Shown in pieces: positions 42,013-51,600 of a stretch of 64,000 nucleotides of DNA. The first letter of the stretch is position 1. The number at the start of each line of letters is the position of its first letter. The translations under genes were made by a program, and so were the position numbers. The DNA lies in NCBI GenBank assembly GCA_965278995.1, contig OZ257136.1, positions 868,001 through 932,000 on the forward strand, written 5' to 3'. Under the pieces are notes generated by a model. That model was not told where the DNA came from and made no database searches. It saw only the letters and a list, made by a program, of their open reading frames with translations. Origin of the DNA: JADJYF01 sp965278995. GTDB lineage: Bacteria; Pseudomonadota; Gammaproteobacteria; Ga0077536.

Positions 42013-43355
42013 TGGGGAAACGGAAACTGCTGGTGGTGGATGACGACCCGGGGCTGCAGAAGCAGTTGCGCTGGTGTTTCGAGGATTACGAGGTGGCCTT
42101 CGCTGGCGACAGGCCGTCGGCAATGCGCGCGCTACGCGAGTCATCCGCACCGGTGGTCACGCTCGATCTCGGTCTGCCGCCGGATGCGGCCAACGCGTCG
42201 GAAGGATTGGCCGCCTTGCGCGAAATCCTGCAGTTCGCCCCGAATACGAAGGTGGTTGTTGTCACCGGCAACGACGATCGCGAGGTCGCCGTTCGTGCTG
42301 TCGCCGACGGTGCCTATGATTTCTACGAGAAGCCGATAGACCCCGATATTCTTCGCCTTATCGTCGAGCGCGCGCATGCGCTCAGCGAACTCGAAGCCGA
42401 AAAGGATCGCTTGACCAAGCAGGCCGCAACACCGCTGGCCGGCATCATTGCCGGCAGCGCGGTGATGCACGAAGTCTGTCGGCGAGTTGAGAAAATTGGT
42501 CCGACCAACACCTCCGTGCTGTTGCTCGGTGAAAGCGGCACCGGCAAAGAAATTCTGGCCCGCGCTCTGCACGAACTGAGTCCACGACGGAATCGCGATT
42601 TCATCGCGATCAATTGTGCGGCGATCCCGGAGAACCTGCTCGAAAGCGAATTGTTCGGCTATGAACGCGGCGCTTTCACCGGCGCCACGCGCCAGACCAA
42701 GGGGAAATTCGAATTCGCCGATCAGGGCACCCTGTTCCTCGACGAAATCGGTGACTTGCCGGCGTCGTTGCAAGCCAAGCTGCTGCGATTCCTGCAGCAG
42801 CGCGTCATCGAGCGCGTTGGTGGACGCGAGGAGATCCCGGTTGATACGCGGGTGATCTGCGCGACGCACAAGGATTTACGCGCACTCATTGCGGCCAGCG
42901 AGTTTCGCGAGGATTTGTACTATCGGATTGCCGAAGTCGCCATCACCATCCCGCCACTCCGTGCCCGACCGGGCGATACCGTGTTGATCGCGCGTGCGCT
43001 GCTGGCCCGCTTGCACGACATCCACCATGGCCGAATCAAGGATTTCAGTCCGGCAGCGGTCGTCGCCATCGAGTCGCATGAATGGCCAGGAAACGTTCGC
43101 GAGTTGGAGAATCGGGTCAAGCGTGCAGCGATCATGGCAGATGGCCGCTACATTGATGCCGCTGATCTCGAACTCGAGGCAACCGGCGGGACGCGGCTGT
43201 TGACGCTGCGTGAATGTCGCGAGGAAGCCGAAGCGGGCGCCATCCGGCGAGCGCTGGCCATGACGGACGGCCAGGTCGGCAAGGCGGCAGAAGTGCTGGG
43301 GGTCAGTCGGCCAACCGTCTATCACCTGCTGAAGAAGTACGGAATCCCTGCCTAA
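42009..43355 (+). CDS. prsR: PEP-CTERM-box response regulator PrsR
   Basis: The 448-residue regulator has a receiver (V-V-D-D-D-P-G, acceptor in T-L-D-L-G-L-P), a sigma-54 AAA+ domain (G-E-S-G-T-G-K-E, full G-A-F-T-G-A loop, D-E-I-G-D) and a Fis-like helix-turn-helix at the end (A-A-E-V-L-G-V-S-R-P-T-V-Y-H). It overlaps prsK by four bases and is certainly co-translated with it. Expected targets are sigma-54 promoters of PEP-CTERM and exopolysaccharide genes. I searched by eye upstream of the PEP-CTERM-like gene at 931 and of the secretion operon at 43.6 kb and found no clear -24/-12 element. Confidence 0.93.
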   Translation: MMGKRKLLVVDDDPGLQKQLRWCFEDYEVAFAGDRPSAMRALRESSAPVVTLDLGLPPDAANASEGLAALREILQFAPNTKVVVVTGNDDREVAVRAVADGAYDFYEKPIDPDILRLIVERAHALSELEAEKDRLTKQAATPLAGIIAGSAVMHEVCRRVEKIGPTNTSVLLLGESGTGKEILARALHELSPRRNRDFIAINCAAIPENLLESELFGYERGAFTGATRQTKGKFEFADQGTLFLDEIGDLPASLQAKLLRFLQQRVIERVGGREEIPVDTRVICATHKDLRALIAASEFREDLYYRIAEVAITIPPLRARPGDTVLIARALLARLHDIHHGRIKDFSPAAVVAIESHEWPGNVRELENRVKRAAIMADGRYIDAADLELEATGGTRLLTLRECREEAEAGAIRRALAMTDGQVGKAAEVLGVSRPTVYHLLKKYGIPA

Positions 43356-43442
43356 TAGCGTCCCGGTAGCCAGGCGGCCGGGCGCGGCGGGCGCTCCTGC
43401 AGGCCGTTCGCAGAGGTGTGGCATACGGGGAAAACTTAAAAA

Positions 43443-43486
43443 ATTACATCACATTAGCGAATCAATGATGTAATCTACTTTATAAT
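43443..43486 (+). promoter_or_regulatory. Promoter and operator-like palindrome before the secretion operon
   Basis: A perfect -10 box TATAAT lies at 43481-43486. Upstream, a perfect 9-bp inverted repeat ATTACATCA (43443-43451) / TGATGTAAT (43466-43474) with a 14-base spacer covers the -35 region, where no good -35 hexamer exists. The arrangement suggests that a dimeric regulator bound to the palindrome controls the adhesin and secretion operon. The region is strikingly AT-rich for this genome. Confidence 0.6.
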
Positions 43487-43631
43487 TCGAGAGGATTCGT
43501 ATAGGCTGGCTGTCAGCGTTTTATCGAGCGATTAGCGTGGCATGCGGGAAGGCCAGATCAACGACGCGTCAGCGGACTGTTTCGACGCGATGGGGAAGAC
43601 AGTTTGCTCTCACGACAGGCATCTCAGTTCG

Positions 43632-45017
43632 ATGAAGCGTGACCGCGTCAAGCAACAGCGTGGCCTGAATTGCGGCGGTTGGACGGCGATCGTCGGTACT
43701 GCGCTGTGGACGGTACTTTTGGGCCTGCCGTGCGCCGGGGTATCGGCGCAGACTATCGAAGAGGCGGTCGCACTGGCGATTTCCTCCAACCCGCAGATCC
43801 TCGGGGCTCAGGCCAGCATGCGTGCTGCCGGTCTCGACGTGAAGCAGGCCCGTGCCGGCTATCTGCCGAGCCTCGACGTCGACACGCGCTACGGCCGCGA
43901 ACATACCAACATCAAACAATTGAGCGTCTCGGGTAATAACGACGACGATTTCTGGCGACGGGAAAGCGGTGTCACGGTCAGTCAATTGCTGTGGGACGGC
44001 AACGCTACACGTAGTGAAGTCCAGCGCCGGGTTGCTTTGCTGAACAGCGCCGAGCACAGCCTCGAAGATACGCAGAACGCGATCGCATTCCGTGCGACGG
44101 AAGCCTATATCGATGTCCTGCGCAACCAGGAACTGGTGCTGCTCTCGCAGGAAAACGTGCGCTCGCACGAGACCACGCTCGGTAATGTGCGCGCGAAACA
44201 GACCAGCGGTGTCGGCAACCGTGCCGACGTCGAACAGGCGAACGCACGGCTGGCGCTGATGCAGAGCATTGCGCTGGCGCGCGAAGGGGCATTGCTCGAA
44301 GCGCGTGCGCGCTATGAGCGCGTCATCGGCGAAGCACCGGGCGACCTGGCCAAGCCGCAGGCCGCGCCGTCCGGCCTGGTCAAACGTGGAGCCGTCAATG
44401 CCGTCGAATTGAGCGCCGCTACCGATAGTGCTCAGCAGCAGGCTGCGACTGAACATCCAGCCATTCTGCAATCGGGCGCGAACGTCGAAGCTGCAGTGGC
44501 CGCCATGCAGGCTGCCCGTGCCGGCTATCATCCGCGCTTGAACCTGGAAGGCGCCATGCGTCGCGACAACAACGTGGCCGGCGTTGGCGGCAATCGCAAT
44601 TCGGATTCAGTGATGGTCGTCGCGCGCTGGAATCTGTTTCGCGGTGGTGCCGATCGTGCGCTGCAGCTCGCCGCCGCTGAACGAAAGACGGCCGCCGATG
44701 AACAGTTGCAGGACACCGTGCGGAGCATCGCCGAGAACGTCGCCATCGCGTATCAATCGCGCGCAACCAGCGAATCGCGGCTCGCTTTTCTTGGGCAGCA
44801 TGTGACGTCGAGCGAAGAAACGCTGAAAGCTTATCGCGCCCAGTTCGAACTCAATCGCCGGACCCTGCTCGACGTGCTGAATGCTGAAAACGAGCTGTTC
44901 AATGCGCGTTCGAACTACGCGGCCGGTGTCTACGACGATCTCGTGAATTATTATTTTGTTGATGCCAGCAAAGGCGTGCTGGCAAGCAAATTCGGTGCCG
45001 CTGGCGTACAGCCCTGA
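43632..45017 (+). CDS. TolC-family outer-membrane channel of the type I secretion system
   Basis: The ATG at 43632 (M-K-R-D-R) directly precedes a signal peptide that ends near V-S-A-Q-T-I; an in-frame ATG at 43542 would add 30 unlikely residues. The mature protein has the duplicated outer-membrane efflux domain with long helices (T-I-E-E-A-V-A-L-A, Q-L-L-W-D-G, R-W-N-L-F-R-G-G and L-D-V-L-N-A-E-N-E-L). It forms the outer-membrane duct for the exporter encoded next. The spacing to the ABC gene is 114 bases. Family members next to such exporters are called LapE or AggA in adhesin systems. Confidence 0.88.
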   Translation: MKRDRVKQQRGLNCGGWTAIVGTALWTVLLGLPCAGVSAQTIEEAVALAISSNPQILGAQASMRAAGLDVKQARAGYLPSLDVDTRYGREHTNIKQLSVSGNNDDDFWRRESGVTVSQLLWDGNATRSEVQRRVALLNSAEHSLEDTQNAIAFRATEAYIDVLRNQELVLLSQENVRSHETTLGNVRAKQTSGVGNRADVEQANARLALMQSIALAREGALLEARARYERVIGEAPGDLAKPQAAPSGLVKRGAVNAVELSAATDSAQQQAATEHPAILQSGANVEAAVAAMQAARAGYHPRLNLEGAMRRDNNVAGVGGNRNSDSVMVVARWNLFRGGADRALQLAAAERKTAADEQLQDTVRSIAENVAIAYQSRATSESRLAFLGQHVTSSEETLKAYRAQFELNRRTLLDVLNAENELFNARSNYAAGVYDDLVNYYFVDASKGVLASKFGAAGVQP

Positions 45018-45131
45018 GCCACGACGGACCGATACGGCACGCTTGCGAGCTAACGACCCTGGTCGTGCTGCTAAGGCCACTTTCGAGCACGCGCAGCGTG
45101 CCCGCCGCCCGGGAGGCCGAGAGCCACACGC

Positions 45132-47300
45132 ATGCCCGCCGTCAATCGTACTTCTGATGAGCCATTACAATCTGCGGGGCTCCTGCGTGCGGATGATCCG
45201 CTGCTTGGGTGTCTGCACATCGTCACCCGTCTGCGCGGGCAACCGGTGTCCACCGAGGCGCTGGCTGCCGGAATTCCGCTCAAGGACGGCCGTTTCGGCG
45301 CCGACGAATTCGTGCGCGCGGCTGCCGCTCATGGCTATTCGTCGCGTCTGGTCCGCCGCAAGCTCACGCGAATTTCCACGTTGGCGCTGCCGGTCACACT
45401 GCTGCTCAACGATGGCAGTGCCTGTGTACTGACCCGCTACATCAGCGCGAAAGCCGTTGAGGTAGTCATTCCGGAAAGCGGGTTTGGTGCACGCGAAATT
45501 GCACTGGACGAATTGCAGAAACTCTATCGCGGCTATGCGCTGTTCGCGCAACCCGAACTGGAACCCGAAACGAGCCGCGACGGCGAGCCGCTGGCTCCGC
45601 GCCGGCGATCGTGGTTTTGGGGCACCCTCGTCACTTACTCGCCGTATTACTTCGAAGCGGCTCTCGCTGGCGTCCTCATCAACGTGCTGACAGTCGCGAC
45701 CTCATTGTTCATCATGAATGTCTACGACCGGGTCGTACCGAATAACGCCACCGAAACGCTCGTCGTGCTGGCAACGGGAACCGCGTTTGCCATCGGTTTC
45801 GAATTTGTCGCACGCAGCCTGCGTGCCTATTTTCTCGATATCGCAGGGAAGAAAGCCGATCTCGTGCTGGCGAGCCGTATTTTCGAGCAGGCGCTGGGCT
45901 TGAAGCTTTCTGCACGACCGCAGTCGGCAGGTGCATTTGCTGCCCAGCTGCGTGAATTCGAAGCAGTGCGCGACTTCATCACGTCGATCACCTTGACGGC
46001 TGTGATGGATATGCCGTTCGTGGCGTTTTTCATCGTGGTCATCGCCCTGATCGGCGGGCCGCTGTATCTCGTGCCGTTAGCTGTGGTGCCGCTGGTGGTG
46101 CTGGTCGCGCTGATTGCCCAGGTTCCGTTGGCGCGCGTGACGCGCGCCAACCTGCAACAGGGCTCGCAACGCCACGGTCTGCTGGTCGAGTCGGTCGAAG
46201 GGCTCGACATCATCAAGGCCATGCGGGCCGAAGGGCAAATGCAGAGCCGCTACGAGGATTACACTGCCTTGACCGGTGCGACCGCCAATTCGGCGCGAAT
46301 GATTTCCTCCACGGTCGTCAACTTCACCGGCGTGATTCAGCAATTCGTCACCGTGCTGGTGGTCGTGTGGGGCGTCCATCTGATCGCCGATGGCGAGTTG
46401 ACGATGGGGGCACTGATTGCGACCGTCATGTTGACCAGTCGCGGGCTCGCACCACTGCAGCAGGTCGCTGCGCTGATGATGCGCTATCAGCACGCGCGCG
46501 CTGCCTATGTCACGCTCAACAACCTGATGCGGATGCCGGTCGATAGGCCTTACGGCAAACGCTATACCCATCGTGGCGAAGTCCGCGGCGCGATCGCAAT
46601 GGAAGGTGTGTCGTTCGCTTATCCGCAAGCGTCTGGCGCGGCCCTGACTGAGCTGAGTTTCGCGCTCAATCCGGGCGAGCACGTCGCCATCCTCGGCAAG
46701 GTCGGTGGCGGCAAGAGCACGCTGCTGCGTCTGGTCTTGGGACTGTATCCGCCTGCGCGCGGCAGCGTTCGCGTCGATGGTATCGATATTGAACAGTTCG
46801 ATCCGGCCGACCTGCGCCGCCATATCGGCTATGTCGGGCAGGAACCGACGCTGTTTCACGGCAGTCTGCGCGACAACATCGCTCTCGGTCTGCCACACGC
46901 CGACGACGAAGCCGTCCTGCGTGCCGCGCAGATTGCCGGCCTCGATACACTGATAGACAATCATCCGCGTGGTCTGCAACTGCAGGTCGGCGAACGCGGT
47001 CAGGCATTGTCCGGCGGTCAGCGCCAGGCGGTCGCCAATGCGCGTGCGTTCCTGCTTGAGCCACGAGTTCTGCTGCTGGACGAACCGACGAGCGCGATGG
47101 ACAACAACGCTGAAGCGCGCTTCATGCACAATGTCGGCGCGTTCGCGCAAGGCCGCACGCTCTTGCTCGTCACGCACAAGCCCAGCATGCTCGCCATGGT
47201 CTCGCGCATCATCGTGCTCGATAACGGGCGCAGCGTCATGGACGGGCCACGCGATGACGTTCTGCGTCAGCTCACCCGCCCGGCCGTCACAGCAAGCTAG
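45132..47300 (+). CDS. Type I secretion ABC transporter (permease/ATPase), LapB-like
   Basis: The 722-residue inner-membrane protein has an N-terminal C39-like domain (about residues 15-140) without a recognisable Q-x-x-x-x-x-C catalytic motif, so it is probably a non-cleaving substrate-docking domain. Six membrane helices follow (about 160-450; M-N-V-Y-D-R-V-V-P-N-N-A is typical). The ATPase carries G-K-V-G-G-G-K-S-T, L-S-G-G-Q-R-Q-A-V and L-L-D-E-P-T-S-A-M-D. It powers export of the giant adhesin encoded downstream. The next gene begins 9 bases after the stop. Confidence 0.92.
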   Translation: MPAVNRTSDEPLQSAGLLRADDPLLGCLHIVTRLRGQPVSTEALAAGIPLKDGRFGADEFVRAAAAHGYSSRLVRRKLTRISTLALPVTLLLNDGSACVLTRYISAKAVEVVIPESGFGAREIALDELQKLYRGYALFAQPELEPETSRDGEPLAPRRRSWFWGTLVTYSPYYFEAALAGVLINVLTVATSLFIMNVYDRVVPNNATETLVVLATGTAFAIGFEFVARSLRAYFLDIAGKKADLVLASRIFEQALGLKLSARPQSAGAFAAQLREFEAVRDFITSITLTAVMDMPFVAFFIVVIALIGGPLYLVPLAVVPLVVLVALIAQVPLARVTRANLQQGSQRHGLLVESVEGLDIIKAMRAEGQMQSRYEDYTALTGATANSARMISSTVVNFTGVIQQFVTVLVVVWGVHLIADGELTMGALIATVMLTSRGLAPLQQVAALMMRYQHARAAYVTLNNLMRMPVDRPYGKRYTHRGEVRGAIAMEGVSFAYPQASGAALTELSFALNPGEHVAILGKVGGGKSTLLRLVLGLYPPARGSVRVDGIDIEQFDPADLRRHIGYVGQEPTLFHGSLRDNIALGLPHADDEAVLRAAQIAGLDTLIDNHPRGLQLQVGERGQALSGGQRQAVANARAFLLEPRVLLLDEPTSAMDNNAEARFMHNVGAFAQGRTLLLVTHKPSMLAMVSRIIVLDNGRSVMDGPRDDVLRQLTRPAVTAS

Positions 47301-47309
47301 GACGGCCGC

Positions 47310-48518
47310 ATGTTTTCGCGAAAACAATTACGCAACGCCGGCGACGACATCGATTTTCTGCGGCGCACCGACGCCGCGCAAGTGATTGAATCGAATCCGC
47401 TGGCGGGATCAAGCCTGTTGCTGATGATACTGATCATGTTCGTCGCTTACCGGTGGGCCGACCAGGCAGTGCTCGACGAAGTTACCCGCGGCGAAGGGCG
47501 CATCATTCCGTCGAGTCGGGAACAGGTCATCCAGAGTCTCGAGGGCGGCATTCTTGCCGACCTGCCGGTACACGAAGGCGATATCGTTGAAACAGGGCAG
47601 GTGCTGCTGCGTATCGACGACACCCGTACCGGCGCCTCGCTGCGCGAAGGGCAGGTGCAGTCGGCGACGTTGCGGGCCGAAGCGGCGCGTCTGCTGGCCG
47701 AAGCTAACGGTCGAGCGCCGCAGTTTCCGACCGACCTTCCGGCCGGATTGCGCGACCGCGAGTTTCGACTCTATGCGTCCCGAACGCAGGCCCTGAGTGA
47801 ATCCATCGGCGCACTCCGTAACAGCCAGCAGCTTGCCGAGCAGGAGCTGGCGATGACCGAACCGATGGTTGCGCGCGGAGCGGTTTCTGAAGTCGAAATC
47901 CTGCGTTTGCGCCGCGACATTATCGAGTTGAAAGCGAACATTCAGGAACGCGTCAATGCGTTCCGCACTGACGCGCGCTCTGAACTTGCGGCAAAGGAAG
48001 CCGAACTCGGGTCGATAACCGAGATGTTGACGGCGCGCGAGGACCAGGTGAACCGCTCTGTGATACGGGCAACGGTTCGCGGCACGGTGAAGAACATCCG
48101 CATTACGACACTGGGCGGCATCATTGGCCCCGGGCAGGACATCATGGAAATCGTTCCACTCGAAGACAGACTGCTGGTCGAAGCGCGGATCCGCCCGGCC
48201 GACGTCGCGTTCCTGCATCCCGGTCAGCGCGCAACGGTCAAATTGTCGGCTTACGACTACGCAATATACGGCGGGCTGCACGGCAGCCTCGAACATATCA
48301 GTGCGGATACCATCGAGGATGAAAAGAACCCCGCCGAGAGCTATTACCGCGTCTATGTGCGGACCGACGCCGCACAATTACGCGGCAAGGACGGGCCGTT
48401 GCCGATCATTCCCGGCATGGTAGCCACCGTCGAATTGCTCACCGGGCACAAGACGGTGCTCGAATATCTGTTGAAACCGGTCCTGAAAGTGCGTGACAGC
48501 GCGTTGAAGGAACGTTGA
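47310..48518 (+). CDS. HlyD-family periplasmic adaptor of the type I secretion system
   Basis: The 402-residue membrane-fusion protein has one N-terminal membrane helix (about 32-50), the lipoyl half-motifs with V-I-Q-S-L-E-G-G-I-L, a periplasmic helical hairpin (about 115-240), and the C-terminal HlyD signature region (I-R-A-T-V-R-G-T-V-K and I-I-P-G-M-V-A-T-V-E-L-L-T-G). It bridges the inner-membrane ABC exporter and the TolC-like channel. It follows the exporter gene closely and precedes the adhesin gene by 172 bases, consistent with one operon. Confidence 0.92.
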   Translation: MFSRKQLRNAGDDIDFLRRTDAAQVIESNPLAGSSLLLMILIMFVAYRWADQAVLDEVTRGEGRIIPSSREQVIQSLEGGILADLPVHEGDIVETGQVLLRIDDTRTGASLREGQVQSATLRAEAARLLAEANGRAPQFPTDLPAGLRDREFRLYASRTQALSESIGALRNSQQLAEQELAMTEPMVARGAVSEVEILRLRRDIIELKANIQERVNAFRTDARSELAAKEAELGSITEMLTAREDQVNRSVIRATVRGTVKNIRITTLGGIIGPGQDIMEIVPLEDRLLVEARIRPADVAFLHPGQRATVKLSAYDYAIYGGLHGSLEHISADTIEDEKNPAESYYRVYVRTDAAQLRGKDGPLPIIPGMVATVELLTGHKTVLEYLLKPVLKVRDSALKER

Positions 48519-48690
48519 GGAGCTGTAGTCGGGTTGAATATCGGTAATATTCCCGAAACCCCGGGTAATTGTCATGATTCGAGATGTATTTCAAGAATGT
48601 GTCGTCGGGCAGGCGCTTTAATTAGGCGTCGTCGCCAGTACCGCTGGCCTGTGCAGGACGGTCGCCTCATCGGGTGACATGGAGCGTTTG

Positions 48691-51600
48691 ATGGAACTTG
48701 AGCTGAAGATCATTGCTGCAGATGGCAGCGTACGCAACGTCATAGCCAGGAGCGGTGAGCCGCTGCCGGTGGCGCCAGGCGAAACCGTGCTGCTTACGCC
48801 GGAATCCGCGGTCGAGCTCACTACCGTGCGGGACGGTGACGCGCTTGTGCTGCGCGGTGCCGACGGCGATATCCGTATCGAGGGTTTCTTCGCCAGTGGT
48901 GCGACCGACACGTCAATCGTGGTCACACCAACTGCATTAGTCTACGTCGACGAGTCCGGCTACAACGTCGTTACGTCCGAAGGCGCGTTCCTGTCGTCGC
49001 ATCTGGCGCTGCCGGTATTCGAGTACGTCAATCTGCCTGAGCGTATTCCGCTTCCGGAAAATTTGATTGTATTCGTCGACATTGCTCGCGAAGCTGCGCT
49101 GCAGGCCGTCTCGGCTCCGCTGTTGCCGGTTGTGGCACAGGACGAAGACGATGAATTCGGCACTCACGAACTTCCGCAGCCGCCGTCGTTCGAGCAACTC
49201 GAATTGTTTGCGGGCAATCTCGATCAGGGGTCGGCGATATTCGCGGTATCGGTGGCTTCAGCGGTCGCGCGGGAAGGGCAGAGCATTACCGTCACCATCA
49301 CGCGTTCAGGCAATCTCAGCGGCAGCGACACGATCGATTTCGCGACAGTGATCCGCGCCAGCGATGCCGATGGTGGCACCAGTGAGGCCGATTTCGGCTC
49401 GAGTCTCGGGCAGCTCCGCTTCGCGCCCGGCGAGTCGAGCAAAACAATCGTTATCGCGCTGACGGTTGACTCGCCGTCCGCGGAAGCACCGGAAACTTTT
49501 CTGTTCCAGCTGTCGAACCCGAGCACCAGCCGCAGCGCCGGCACGGTGGAGATTGCCGTCGGCAGCATCGAACTGACTATTGTCAGCAACGATCTCCCGA
49601 ATAACAGCGTTCCCGCAGCACAGCTCACAAACGAGGACATTGCGCTGGTTTTCGCAACCGGCGGTGGCAACCCGATCAGCGTGACTGATGCAGACGGCGC
49701 GCCAGTGACCGTCGACGTCAGCGTACTGAATGGCACCTTGACCGCCGGTGCGAGTCCGCCGGGCGTCACGCAAAGCGGTAACGGTTCGGGCCATCTGGTT
49801 CTGACCGGTGTGCCGGCTGCGGTCAATGCCGCGCTCGAAGGTCTGAGTTATCAGCCGGCCCTGAACCAGTCCGGCAACGATACCTTGACTATCTCGACCA
49901 ACGACGGCGTGGCGACGACGACCAGTGCAGTCGCCATCACGATTTCGCCGGTCAATGACGCGCCCGTCATCGATGCCTCAGCGACGCCGGTATTCGTCGG
50001 CGCAGTCGAAGGTGCGCCTCTGCCGGTCGGTGCCGTGGGTACAGCAGTCTCGGCGCTGATCGATGCAACGGGCGGTGGCGGTCTGAACAATGCCAGCGAT
50101 GTCGACGGCGCCGGTCTCGGTATTGCCGTCACCTTTCTCGACACCTCGCAAGGCAGCTGGTTTTCGTCGATCGACAACGGCGCGACCTGGGTTGCCGTCG
50201 GTGCGGTCAGCAATGCGAACTCGCTGTTGCTGTCGACTGTTGGTGGTCGGCTCTATTTTCAACCGACCACAGCCAATTTCAGCGGCACGATTGCTGACGC
50301 TGCGCGTTTTCGCGCCTGGGATCTGACCAGCGACACCAATGGCGCGTTGGTCGATACCACCGTCAACGGCGGTGGCACCGCTTTCAGCAGCGCGACCGAC
50401 AGCGCAAATATCACCGTCACGAACGTCAACGATGCACCGGTGCTGGACGCCAGCGCCACCCCGCTCATGGTCGATGCCGCTGAAGACGCGTCAGCACCCT
50501 CGTTAGCAGTTGGCACTGCCGTATCGGACCTCGTCGCCACCGGCGGCGGCATCGCCAACGTGACTGACGTCGATGGACCGGCTCTCGGCATAGCAATCAC
50601 ACAGCTCGATACCAGTGTGGGGCAGTGGTGGTTCTCGACCAACAATGGGGTGAGCTGGGCCCTGGTCGGCGCGGTTGCAACGAACAATGCATTGTTGCTT
50701 TCGGCCAGCGGCGGACGCTTGTACTTTCAGTCGACCACGGCTGATTTCAGCGGCACGCTGGCTACCGCGGTGACCTTCCACGCCTGGGATCAGAGCAGCG
50801 GGTCGAACGGCAGCAAGGTCAACGCCAGTGTAGCCGGCGATCCCAGTCCATTCAGCCTGGCGACCGACAGCGTTTCGCAGAACGTCGTTGCCATCAACGA
50901 TGCACCCATCAACACCATCCCTGGTTCGCAGACCATCGGGGAAGATCTGCCGCTGGTGCTGTCTGGCGGTAATGCGATTTCGATATTCGATGTTGACGCC
51001 GCCGGTAGCCCACTGACCGTCACGCTGGCGGTGGGTAACGGCACGCTCGTGCTGGCTGGGACTACCGGCCTGACTGGCGACACCGATGGCAGCGATGGCG
51101 TCATCTCTATCAGCGGTTCGCTGACCAATCTCGATGCCGCGCTGAATGGTCTGACCTACCAGGGTAACCTCGGATTCAGCGGCACCGATACGCTCAACAT
51201 CACGACGTCGGATGGCGGTGCTAACGGCGCCGGCGGTGTGCAACAGGATATCGACTCGGTCGCCATCACTGTCCTCGGAGTGAACAATACGCCGGTACTG
51301 AATGCTGCCGCGACACCGGTACTGTCAGCAGTCGATGAAGATGCTCTGTTCCCGACAGGGCCTGTCGGCACAGCGGTCTCAGCACTGGTCGATCCGACCG
51401 CGCCGACCGGCGGGCTCGACAATGTGACCGACCCCGATGGCCCGGTCACCGGGATCGCCGTCACCGCGCTCGACACGAGCAACGGACAATGGTGGTTTTC
51501 GATCGATAACGGGACCAATTGGGCGCTGGTCGGGGCAGTCTCGGCAAACAACGCGTTGTTGCTTTCCGGTACGGGTGGTCGGCTGTATTTCGATCCTACG

